Made by a program: the position numbers and the translations under genes. A stretch of 5,303 bases of DNA from an uncultured Porphyromonadaceae bacterium (GTDB lineage Bacteria; Bacteroidota; Bacteroidia; Bacteroidales; Muribaculaceae): assembly GCA_947177605.1 (NCBI GenBank), contig CAMWUX010000103.1, positions 1-5,303 on the forward strand. Reading direction: 5' to 3'. Below the pieces are notes generated by a model. The model searched no databases and was not told where the DNA came from. It worked only from the letters and a program-made list of their open reading frames with translations. Of the stretch, positions 1 through 5,019 are shown in pieces (the stretch's first letter is position 1; every line of letters begins with the position of its first letter).

Positions 1-13
1 GTATAATACAACG

Positions 14-45
14 AAACAAAAACCATCCACCAGCATGCAGTGGAT
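14..45 (-). terminator. possible minus-strand intrinsic terminator (distal)
   Basis: Bases 25-30 (ATCCAC) and 40-45 (GTGGAT) form a 6-bp inverted repeat with a 9-nt loop. Read on the minus strand, the hairpin is followed after two G residues by a T-rich run, TTTTTGTTT (complement of 14-22). This is the shape of a Rho-independent terminator, but the stem is short. It is the third such element behind the lipocalin gene, so it may be a back-up terminator or may belong to a small transcript that is not visible here. On the plus strand no T-run follows the stem. Confidence 0.35.
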
Positions 46-67
46 AGTAATGGGATAGTGTACATTT

Positions 68-153
68 ATCATACAAAAAGTGGTAGACCACATATCTGAC
101 CTACCACTCAAAGTCTTAAAATAACGTGAGTTCGACATAAGTAATCATACAAA
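68..153. repeat. 10-bp direct repeat behind two terminator hairpins
   Basis: The plus-strand sequence ATCATACAAA occurs at 68-77 and again at 144-153. On the minus strand each copy (TTTGTATGAT) lies at or within two bases of the 3' foot of a hairpin, forming its T-rich tail. The two hairpin stems themselves differ in sequence. The repeat could be chance, a remnant of a duplicated 3' end, or a conserved termination or processing tail. Confidence 0.4.
75..108 (-). terminator. minus-strand intrinsic terminator (middle)
   Basis: AGTGGTAG at 79-86 and CTACCACT at 101-108 form a perfect 8-bp stem with a 14-nt loop. On the minus strand the stem runs straight into five T residues (complement of A75-A79), which is the orientation expected for transcription leaving the lipocalin gene. 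A smaller competing hairpin is possible inside it (GTGG 80-83 with CCAC 88-91). Confidence 0.5.
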
Positions 154-183
154 CTCTCGGCCGGGCATTGTGTCCGGCCGAGG
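144..183 (-). terminator. minus-strand terminator of the lipocalin gene (proximal)
   Basis: CTCGGCCGG at 156-164 pairs perfectly with CCGGCCGAG at 174-182, giving a 9-bp, very GC-rich stem with a 9-nt loop that can tighten by a G-U and a C-G pair. It lies about 23 bp beyond the lipocalin stop codon. On the minus strand it is followed by AGTTTGTATGAT, a broken rather than pure T-run. The hairpin is the strongest in the first 205 bp and is the likely main terminator or 3'-end stabiliser of the lipocalin mRNA. Imperfect termination here would explain the further hairpins downstream. Confidence 0.6.
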
Positions 184-205
184 ATAGATATATCGGGTGT
201 GGGGA

Positions 206-715
206 TTAGTGGTTTACCCAGATTAATTTAGTGGTATCGTAGCCTCGGCGCTGCGCCTCGGCAAGGAGTTTGGCTTTGGTATCCGGGGTGATCTGCGGGG
301 TGCGCGACAGTATCCACAGATAGTCGTCGCTGCCGCTTCCTACGAGAGCATATTGATAGTCATCGTCGAGGAGCATCACGCGATAGTCGGAATAAAACGG
401 CCCCCAAAACGAAACACGCAGCTTCGCGGGTGTGTCGGTGAGTTTGGCCACTCCCTTGGCTTCGGAATACTTACCATCTTTTATTCCCGTATTCAGCACA
501 TCGACTTTACCGTCGTCGCGAAGCACGTAGGTGGCTTTGGTCTGATCCATACCACGCTCAAACCGATGGTCGAAGCGCGCAATTTCATACCAATCGCCCA
601 AATAGCGGTTGAGGTCAAAGTCAGTCACTACGGAATTGTCTACCGTCAGTTTGCTGCATCCTGCCAGCAGGCAGAGCAGCACGGATAAGGAAAACATCTT
701 TTTCATGTTGCTCAT
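206..715 (-). CDS. blc: Blc-type lipocalin, outer-membrane lipoprotein
   Basis: This 169-aa protein belongs to the bacterial lipocalin (Blc) family of eight-stranded beta-barrels. These bind lipids or other hydrophobic ligands and sit on the periplasmic side of the outer membrane. An N-terminal signal peptide ends in a lipobox LLAGC with C20 as the lipidation site. The lipocalin signature follows at about 34-54 (DLNRYLGDWYEIARFDHRFE), with the invariant G40-x-W42, and a second conserved segment YLWILSRTP lies at 132-140. The length is close to the usual 165-180 aa. The first ATG (715) is used here; M4 at 706 would also leave a workable signal peptide. The gene stands alone, divergent from the EamA transporter gene, and is followed by hairpins read as terminators. 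The exact ligand cannot be told from sequence. The family is certain; the symbol is by analogy with E. coli blc. Confidence 0.93.
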   Translation of the reverse strand: MSNMKKMFSLSVLLCLLAGCSKLTVDNSVVTDFDLNRYLGDWYEIARFDHRFERGMDQTKATYVLRDDGKVDVLNTGIKDGKYSEAKGVAKLTDTPAKLRVSFWGPFYSDYRVMLLDDDYQYALVGSGSDDYLWILSRTPQITPDTKAKLLAEAQRRGYDTTKLIWVNH

Positions 716-759
716 AGTTTAATAGATTGTAATGCTACCTTGTCAACAACGATCACTCC

Positions 760-767
760 CAAAAGTA
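760..767 (-). promoter_or_regulatory. candidate promoter (-7 element) of the lipocalin gene
   Basis: On the minus strand TACTTTTG matches the Bacteroidetes -7 consensus TAnnTTTG at every fixed base. It would place the transcription start near 753-756, giving a leader of about 40 nt before the ATG at 715. A -33 TTTG at the usual 19-21 bp distance is not seen; the nearest TTTG is only 11 bp away. The call therefore rests on the -7 match and the position alone. Confidence 0.4.
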
Positions 768-794
768 TCTGTGGACGGCAAATTTTTTTATCAC

Positions 795-827
795 TTTCGA
801 TTAGTATAGATAAATGCATTAACTTTG
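795..827 (+). promoter_or_regulatory. promoter of the EamA-TPR operon
   Basis: TAACTTTG at 820-827 is a full match to the Bacteroidetes -7 consensus TAnnTTTG. A weak -33 partner, TTTC at 795-798, lies 21 bp upstream. The expected transcription start (about 832-834) is just upstream of the ATG at 851 and inside the longest reading frame, which begins at 740. The promoter therefore helps to decide that translation starts at 851. Confidence 0.6.
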
Positions 828-850
828 TCGACGATATAAACAATCTACCG

Positions 851-1795
851 ATGGGCAGCAATGTGAAAGGGCATCTGGCTATGCTCGGATCGAATATAAT
901 GTGGGGACTGATGTCGCCCGTGGCCAAGATGGTATTTGCGTCGGGTGCGGTGCTGCCGTTTGTGGTGGTAGATTTCCGCGTAGCCGGCGCGACCCTGCTG
1001 TTCTGGATCACGTCCCTCTTTGTAGAGCGCGAGCACGTGCCGCTCAAGGATGTATTGCGTCTTTTCGGCGCAGGTATGCTGGGCGTATTGTTCAATCAGG
1101 GATGCTTCATTTTCGGCGTAAGCCTCACATCGCCGGGAGAGGCTTCGCTGGTCACCACCACCATGCCAATGTGGGTGATGCTGCTGGCGTGGCTGATACT
1201 GCGCGAACCGATCACGCTAAAAAAGGCCGGAGGCATAGCGCTGGGCGCCACGGGTGCTATAATCCTGATCACCGGCGGAGGCGGCATAGCCGGCGGAGGC
1301 GAAAATCCGGCTCTCGGCGATGTGATAGTCCTTGCTGCGCAACTCAGCTATGCGCTATACCTCACGCTCTACCGTAATTTCATACGCCGATACAGTCTGG
1401 TGACGATAATGAAATGGATGTTTCTCTCGGCCACCATCGTGGCTCTTCCGGGCAGCATCCACTGGCTACGCGCCACACACTGGCAGGCAATATCCTCGGT
1501 GGAATGGACGGGGATAGCATACGTAGTGGTATGTGCCACGTATCTGGCCTATATCGGTATCATGGTCGGGCAGAAGAATCTGCGCCCTACGGTGGTGGGG
1601 ATGTACAATTATGTGCAGCCTATCGTGGCCACACTCACAGGCATCTGCCTGGGGCTTGACATCTTCACGCCTATGAAAGGACTCGCCATGGCTCTCATCT
1701 TCTCAGGCGTGTGGCTTGTGACCAAGAGCCGCGCCCGCGCTCCCCGACCCACAGAATCAACTTTACCCCGATCCACTAAAAAACAACAACAATGA
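851..1795 (+). CDS. EamA/DMT-family membrane transporter (RhaT/YdcZ-like exporter type)
   Basis: This is a 314-aa polytopic inner-membrane protein of the drug/metabolite transporter superfamily, with two EamA repeats (about residues 7-141 and 155-291) and about ten predicted membrane segments. Family features include the early N-x-x-W-G segment (15-19), the R43-containing helix after DFRVAG, MPMWVMLLAWLILREP (105-120) ending the fourth helix, and YNYVQPIVATLTGICLGLD (252-270) in the second repeat. Members move small metabolites or amino acids, often outward; the substrate cannot be read from sequence. The open frame extends up to 740, but the added 37 residues are unlike a transporter N-terminus and the promoter at 820-827 lies inside them, so the ATG at 851 is chosen. 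The loop between the repeats is glycine-rich (142-150). The tail is basic and Gln-rich (KKQQQ), and the stop overlaps the next start as ATGA, so the two genes are probably co-translated. Confidence 0.9.
   Translation: MGSNVKGHLAMLGSNIMWGLMSPVAKMVFASGAVLPFVVVDFRVAGATLLFWITSLFVEREHVPLKDVLRLFGAGMLGVLFNQGCFIFGVSLTSPGEASLVTTTMPMWVMLLAWLILREPITLKKAGGIALGATGAIILITGGGGIAGGGENPALGDVIVLAAQLSYALYLTLYRNFIRRYSLVTIMKWMFLSATIVALPGSIHWLRATHWQAISSVEWTGIAYVVVCATYLAYIGIMVGQKNLRPTVVGMYNYVQPIVATLTGICLGLDIFTPMKGLAMALIFSGVWLVTKSRARAPRPTESTLPRSTKKQQQ
1272..1301 (+). repeat. in-frame 18-bp period repeat coding a Gly-rich loop
   Basis: The 12-bp unit CCGGCGGAGGCG occurs at 1272-1283 and 1290-1301, 18 bp (six codons) apart. 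It encodes GGGG-IA-GGG in the linker between the two EamA repeats. It looks like a small internal duplication. A gain or loss of one unit would keep the frame. Confidence 0.6.
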
Positions 1796-3030
1796 AACGA
1801 TTAATCTCCGCAATCCTGCTGCTGATATGTGTGATGACCGGCTTTGCGCAGTCGGCCGTAGATAATGATTTTGAAGAACTAAGTACTGAGGATCAGAGTT
1901 TGCTCATAAAAGCAATCGGTATGGTAGACGATGGTCTCTCGGAGGCCGTGACTTCCGACTTCGATTATCTCGTGAGTAAATACCCTAAAAACTACATTGT
2001 GCGATATGAGCGAGCTTACAACAACGCCCTTCTCGAGCGGTACGGTGAGGTAATCAAGGATCAAAAACTGCTGCTTAATCATAAGTTAGCCAATGAGCGC
2101 ACATATCAACTCATTGGTAATGCTTACGACTTCACGGGCAATCGCAAGAAAGCGGCCGATGTATACCGCAACGGCCTTAAGCGCTTTCCGCAAAGCGGAT
2201 CGCTCAATATGGAGATCGGCAATTTGTATTTTCTCGACAAGGATTACAATAAGGCTTTGGAATATTACAACCTCGGAATCGTAGCCGAACCCAATTTCGC
2301 TTCCAATTATTACAGAGCCGCAATGCTTTATCTCTGCACCGACGCGGCCAAAGTGTGGGGATTGGTATATGCCGAGTCCGCAATCATGCTGGCGCCGTCG
2401 AATGAGTCGCGCCATCAGGAATTGGCCGAAACGATGATGGATTGTCTGAAGGAAAGCATCACGATGAGTTTTGATGGTGAATCTCGACTGTCCGTAAAGC
2501 TCGTGCCCGGACAAGACATAAAAATTGATGATAAATCAAAGACGGTCTACCTCGGCTTCCCCGGGATTTATGAAGCCGCTATTATGAAGCCGTTGATGAA
2601 GATGCAGTTAAAAAAGATACCCTTTACAGCCAACATACAGCAACTTATCGACTTACGGCGCGGAGCAGTGGAAAATTACTATTCCGCCACCGGCAACTTG
2701 TTTGGCAGCTCAATGTATCTGCTTGAATTCCAGAAGAAGATTATCGATGCCGGACACTGGGATGCCTACAACTACTTTTTGTTCATGCCAAGTAATCCTG
2801 AGGAATTTGGGGAGTGGTACGAATCCCACAGCGATGAGCTCAACGCATTCATCGACTGGTACAATAACGATCCCTACATCCTCGGCGACGGCCGCTCCGT
2901 AGACATCATGCAGATCTACAATCATTATCGCCCCATCACATTACCGGAAGCCCTTCGCATACAAGCAAGTCTGGTGGCCGACAAAAAGCTCACCGACTCG
3001 GAGAACAATACGGAAGTATCAGCTGACTAA
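1792..3030 (+). CDS. exported TPR protein with unrecognised C-terminal domain
   Basis: This is a 412-aa protein. Residues 1-22 form a signal peptide (basic MKR, hydrophobic core LISAILLLICVM, likely cleavage after FAQSA) without a lipobox cysteine, so a periplasmic location is expected. Two clear tetratricopeptide repeats fill about 102-135 (Y105, G109, Y112, A121, Y125, P133) and 136-169 (G143, Y146, A155, Y159, P167). Degenerate repeats probably flank them at about 68-101 and 170-203, so the middle forms a helical superhelix for binding another protein or peptide. Residues 220-400 are a separate region with many aromatic residues (for example AYNYFLF, EWYESH, FIDWYNND); its general pattern resembles TPR proteins common in Bacteroidales, but I cannot name a domain. 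The start overlaps the transporter stop by ATGA, which implies translational coupling. The 3' end overlaps the opposing DUF3037 gene by 12 nt. The molecular function is unknown. Confidence 0.85.
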   Translation: MKRLISAILLLICVMTGFAQSAVDNDFEELSTEDQSLLIKAIGMVDDGLSEAVTSDFDYLVSKYPKNYIVRYERAYNNALLERYGEVIKDQKLLLNHKLANERTYQLIGNAYDFTGNRKKAADVYRNGLKRFPQSGSLNMEIGNLYFLDKDYNKALEYYNLGIVAEPNFASNYYRAAMLYLCTDAAKVWGLVYAESAIMLAPSNESRHQELAETMMDCLKESITMSFDGESRLSVKLVPGQDIKIDDKSKTVYLGFPGIYEAAIMKPLMKMQLKKIPFTANIQQLIDLRRGAVENYYSATGNLFGSSMYLLEFQKKIIDAGHWDAYNYFLFMPSNPEEFGEWYESHSDELNAFIDWYNNDPYILGDGRSVDIMQIYNHYRPITLPEALRIQASLVADKKLTDSENNTEVSAD

Positions 3031-3423
3031 CTCGCGGAGGAGGCGGGCGAAGGTGGCTTCAAGGGTGGCGGTGCACAGGCCGGGATGCGACGGGGAGGTC
3101 TGCAGTATGGCGCTCTTGGCGGCTGTGAGCCACCGATAGGTTTCTTCGACGGGCATACCGGGGACGGGTACATTATCGCATCGGAAGAGTTCGGCCTGGC
3201 GACGCAGCAGTGACAGGTCGGCCGAGGGATAGAGCGCGTGTATGCGCGCCTCGTCGATACGGATCTCACAGCGCAGCCAGCGGCGGCGTTTACACATCAT
3301 TATCAGTCCGATATTGATGAATTCCTCGCGTTCTACTCTGGGCACGTATCTCACTACGGCATATTCGTAGAGATTTGCGTCGGGTGCGAGCAGGGTCGAA
3401 GTTTCGGTAGGCGATTCGTTCAT
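3019..3423 (-). CDS. DUF3037 family protein, partner of the HipA-like kinase
   Basis: This is a 134-aa soluble protein without signal peptide or membrane segment. The hallmark of DUF3037 lies at 19-42: YEYAVVRYVPRVEREEF followed by INIGLIM. The basic patch KRRRW (45-49) and the run up to LYPSADLSLLRR (64-75) also fit the family. The length is usual. No catalytic motif can be pointed out, and the family has no established function that I know of. The start is the ATG at 3423, which overlaps the kinase stop as ATGA, so translation is probably coupled and both proteins made together. DUF3037 genes are known to lie next to HipA-like kinase genes in varied bacteria, so a functional link (substrate, inhibitor or cofactor of the kinase) is an inference from context. 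Its last codons overlap the end of the TPR gene on the other strand. Confidence 0.88.
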   Translation of the reverse strand: MNESPTETSTLLAPDANLYEYAVVRYVPRVEREEFINIGLIMMCKRRRWLRCEIRIDEARIHALYPSADLSLLRRQAELFRCDNVPVPGMPVEETYRWLTAAKSAILQTSPSHPGLCTATLEATFARLLRELVS

Positions 3424-4205
3424 TTTCGGAGAAGTTTTTGCTGTTTGATGGCCTCGGCCACAAATATTGAGGTATTCTTCAGCCTGTCGAGCAGAAATGT
3501 CTCATAGGCTTGTCGGCGCTCCTCGGGCGAGATGTCGGAATTATCCTCTTCGAGCCATTCGCGCGGGATGAGGCTGACGATCTTCGACAGCGTGCGCGGC
3601 GTGATGGCCTGACGCATCAGCCGGTCGGCCTCTTCGAGCCGGTCGGCGTATGGCAGAAACACGTGATTCTTGATATAGGGAAACGGATCGAGAGCGGCCT
3701 TAAGCGGGTCGCGCCACGAATGGTGGAAGTAAAACGACGCCCCATTGTCGATCAGCCACAGCTCGTGGTTCCAGATCATCATATTGGGGTTGAGCCGGGT
3801 GCGGTCCACATTGGTCAGAAACGCATCAAGCCATACGATTTTAGAGGCCGTAAGCGCATCAACGCTATTCACCGCCGGGTCAAACGTCGCCGCCCCCGAC
3901 AGATAGTGAAGTCCCACGTTCAGTCCCTCAGAGTTGCGCATCAGCTCCTGCACCTCCTGATCCGGCTCCGTGATTCCGAACAGGCCGGATAGATTCAGCA
4001 GCACCGTTTCCGGCACATTGAACTTAAACGCTTTGGCTATCATACTCCCCAAAAACTCCGCTACGAGAGCCTTCTTGCCGTGACCCGCTCCGCGCAGTTT
4101 CACCACATACTTGAATCCGTCGTCGGCCTCGCCGAGCACCGGCAGAGAGCCCCCCTCGCGCATCGGGAGAATGTATCGCGTCAGTTGCTGTGTACGTACT
4201 TCCAT
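3420..4205 (-). CDS. HipA-like kinase (HipA_2-type), first gene of a kinase/DUF3037 operon
   Basis: This 261-aa soluble protein belongs to the short HipA-like kinase family that pairs with DUF3037, and is clearly smaller than E. coli HipA (about 440 aa). In order it shows a likely glycine/serine loop REGGSLPVLGE (16-26), a putative ATP-binding lysine K36 in YVVKLRGAG, a helix with E50 (ALVAEFLG) where kinases carry the partner glutamate, and the catalytic loop WLDAFLTNVDRTRLNPN (125-141) with D134 and N139. It then has a metal-binding type LIDNGASFYFHH (151-162) with D153. D134 and N139 are five residues apart, as are D309 and N314 of HipA, so the protein looks catalytically intact. The C-terminal 80 residues are charged and helical. 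It has no HipB-like helix-turn-helix neighbour. The substrate is unknown; HipA/HipT relatives phosphorylate aminoacyl-tRNA synthetases, but that cannot be assumed here. The start at 4205 agrees with the promoter just upstream. Confidence 0.88.
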   Translation of the reverse strand: MEVRTQQLTRYILPMREGGSLPVLGEADDGFKYVVKLRGAGHGKKALVAEFLGSMIAKAFKFNVPETVLLNLSGLFGITEPDQEVQELMRNSEGLNVGLHYLSGAATFDPAVNSVDALTASKIVWLDAFLTNVDRTRLNPNMMIWNHELWLIDNGASFYFHHSWRDPLKAALDPFPYIKNHVFLPYADRLEEADRLMRQAITPRTLSKIVSLIPREWLEEDNSDISPEERRQAYETFLLDRLKNTSIFVAEAIKQQKLLRK

Positions 4206-4211
4206 TGGGTA

Positions 4212-4219
4212 TAACTTTG
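4212..4219 (+). promoter_or_regulatory. candidate plus-strand -7 element for the 190-aa gene
   Basis: TAACTTTG at 4212-4219 matches TAnnTTTG and is the same octamer as the -7 element of the EamA operon. It would start transcription near 4225 and give a leader of about 115 nt to the ATG at 4342. No good -33 box is seen at the usual distance; the nearest TTG, at 4185-4187, is 24 bp away and inside the kinase gene. It lies face to face with the kinase promoter, so the two could not be occupied at once. Confidence 0.3.
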
Positions 4220-4224
4220 ATATA

Positions 4225-4256
4225 CAAAAATACAGTCATTTATTCATAATAACAAA
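4225..4256 (-). promoter_or_regulatory. promoter of the HipA-like kinase/DUF3037 operon
   Basis: On the minus strand TTTG (complement of 4253-4256) is followed after exactly 20 bp by TATTTTTG (complement of 4225-4232). This is a full match to both parts of the Bacteroidetes vegetative promoter (TTTG, 19-21 bp, TAnnTTTG). The expected start near 4218-4220 leaves only about 14 nt of leader before the ATG at 4205. No operator palindrome is seen over the promoter, so expression may be constitutive. Confidence 0.65.
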
Positions 4257-4285
4257 TCAGGCGCCCGAATCGCCCGCGATCCAAC

Positions 4286-4307
4286 CAATGCAGCTCGCCA
4301 TGCGTTG
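4286..4307 (+). other. weak hairpin in the leader of the 190-aa gene
   Basis: CAATGCA (4286-4292) can pair with TGCGTTG (4301-4307) in a 7-bp stem with one U-G pair and an 8-nt loop. It lies 34 bp before the ATG at 4342 and would be in the leader if transcription starts near 4225. No T-run follows, so it is not a terminator. It matches no riboswitch I recognise and could be chance. Confidence 0.2.
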
Positions 4308-4341
4308 TGTAGATATACACTCTAACCAAAATTGATATTTT

Positions 4342-4914
4342 ATGGATAATAATAATGACACCAAGCGTATCGTAGCCGAATTTGAAGAGAAGGTAAAGAA
4401 AGATCTCACTGCATTTCTGCAGCGCAAGGGCGCTCTCGACGAGCACGTGCCCGAATGTCCCGACGTCGAGGCCCGCTGGGGCGAAATCGCACGCGAGTAT
4501 CTGCCCGACGGCGCGCGCGAATTTCAGGGCTACCCTGTAGTGTCGCTCGGCTGGGTGATGCTCATCGGTATGGCTATGTCCTATTACTGGGATACCGACT
4601 GGGAAAAGTATTCCAAGCAGAAAAATCTTTATACCGAACTGCGCGACCGCAAGGGATATGATAATTTCGACGAGACCGTGGTGCAGGATGTGCTTGGCTA
4701 CCGCGATGAGCCGGCCGAAAAAGTCACCGAGCTCGTGGCTGAATGTGCCTCACGCGTCTATAGCCTGATCAACCACGAACACGTAGAGCCCGGTACCGAG
4801 GCTGCCCTCGGCTGCTACATTGCCGCCATACATCAGCTATATCTCGCAGGTATGGCCATGGAACTCAACGCCCTCGGCTATCACATGACCCCATTCGACC
4901 CCTCCAACAACTAA
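4342..4914 (+). CDS. conserved-looking Bacteroidales protein of unknown function
   Basis: This 190-aa protein has no signal peptide. I do not recognise a named domain, although it resembles uncharacterised proteins of similar size that I associate with Bacteroides and relatives. It begins with a charged, probably helical segment (1-30), followed by PDVEARWGEIAREYLPDG (40-57). A hydrophobic stretch at about 66-82 (VVSLGWVMLIGMAMSYY) leads into an aromatic acidic motif WDTDWEKY (83-90), then GYDNFDETVVQDVLGY (105-120). A helical C-terminal half contains NHEHVEPGTEAALGCY (144-159) and ends at MELNALGYHMTPF. The hydrophobic stretch is short and contains polar residues, so a buried helix in a cytoplasmic alpha-helical protein is likelier than a membrane anchor. 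The ATG at 4342 is the first after an in-frame stop (4333-4335). It is divergent from the kinase operon and 105 bp ahead of pnuC. Confidence 0.75.
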   Translation: MDNNNDTKRIVAEFEEKVKKDLTAFLQRKGALDEHVPECPDVEARWGEIAREYLPDGAREFQGYPVVSLGWVMLIGMAMSYYWDTDWEKYSKQKNLYTELRDRKGYDNFDETVVQDVLGYRDEPAEKVTELVAECASRVYSLINHEHVEPGTEAALGCYIAAIHQLYLAGMAMELNALGYHMTPFDPSNN

Positions 4915-4967
4915 GCGAATGTGCTATCTGTCAAGAGCCGCGCACATATATAATCCGGATTTTTCGG

Positions 4968-4975
4968 TGAATTTG
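4968..4975 (+). promoter_or_regulatory. weak candidate promoter of the pnuC-like gene
   Basis: TGAATTTG at 4968-4975 differs from TAnnTTTG at one fixed base and is about 45 bp ahead of the ATG at 5020. No -33 TTTG is visible at the normal distance. The 105-bp gap after the 190-aa gene and the lack of a strong terminator leave co-transcription with that gene equally possible. Confidence 0.25.
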
Positions 4976-4978
4976 CAT

Positions 4979-5010
4979 TCAGGATACAACCTCTGTATTG
5001 TGTTACCTGA
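4979..5010 (+). other. leader hairpin just before pnuC
   Basis: TCAGG (4979-4983) pairs with CCTGA (5006-5010). Above a 2-nt bulge, ATACAA (4984-4989) pairs with TTGTGT (4998-5003) with one U-G pair, leaving an 8-nt loop. The whole element ends 9 nt before the ATG. It could affect ribosome access or mRNA ends. It does not show the conserved CUGAGA core of the TPP riboswitch that precedes some pnuC-like (pnuT) genes in Bacteroidetes, and I cannot assign it to a known class. Confidence 0.3.
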
Positions 5011-5019
5011 ATTGATTAT

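Noticed and set aside
1..58. end of a plus-strand gene entering from the left
   Set aside because: One frame is open up to the TAG at 56-58, but the peptide is short and featureless, and the region is better explained by minus-strand hairpins.
353..688. 111-codon plus-strand open frame opposite the lipocalin gene
   Set aside because: The lipocalin on the other strand has a lipobox and the family signature; the opposing frame has neither domain nor start signals.
901..1377. 158-codon plus-strand open frame inside the transporter gene
   Set aside because: It lies in another frame of the clear EamA gene; its translation is rich in Arg, His and Cys with no domain pattern, as expected of a shadow frame in GC-rich coding DNA.
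3510..3992. 160-codon plus-strand open frame opposite the kinase gene
   Set aside because: It is antisense to a strongly conserved kinase sequence, and its own translation has no recognisable motif or promoter.
4192..4199. GTACGTAC palindrome as an operator for the kinase operon
   Set aside because: It is inside the first codons of the kinase gene, occurs once, and is downstream of the promoter; no second copy supports a repressor site.
4240..4446. 68-codon minus-strand open frame across the kinase/190-aa spacer
   Set aside because: It overlaps the start of the 190-aa gene and the kinase promoter, with no recognisable motif; treated as chance.
4961..4967. terminator after the 190-aa gene
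   Set aside because: CCGGATTTTTCGG gives only a 3-bp stem with no T-run after it, too weak to call.
4915..5019. TPP riboswitch before the pnuC-like gene
   Set aside because: ACCTGAATTGAT at 5005-5016 faintly recalls part of the TPP element, but the CUGAGA core and the second arm are missing and the space is too short.
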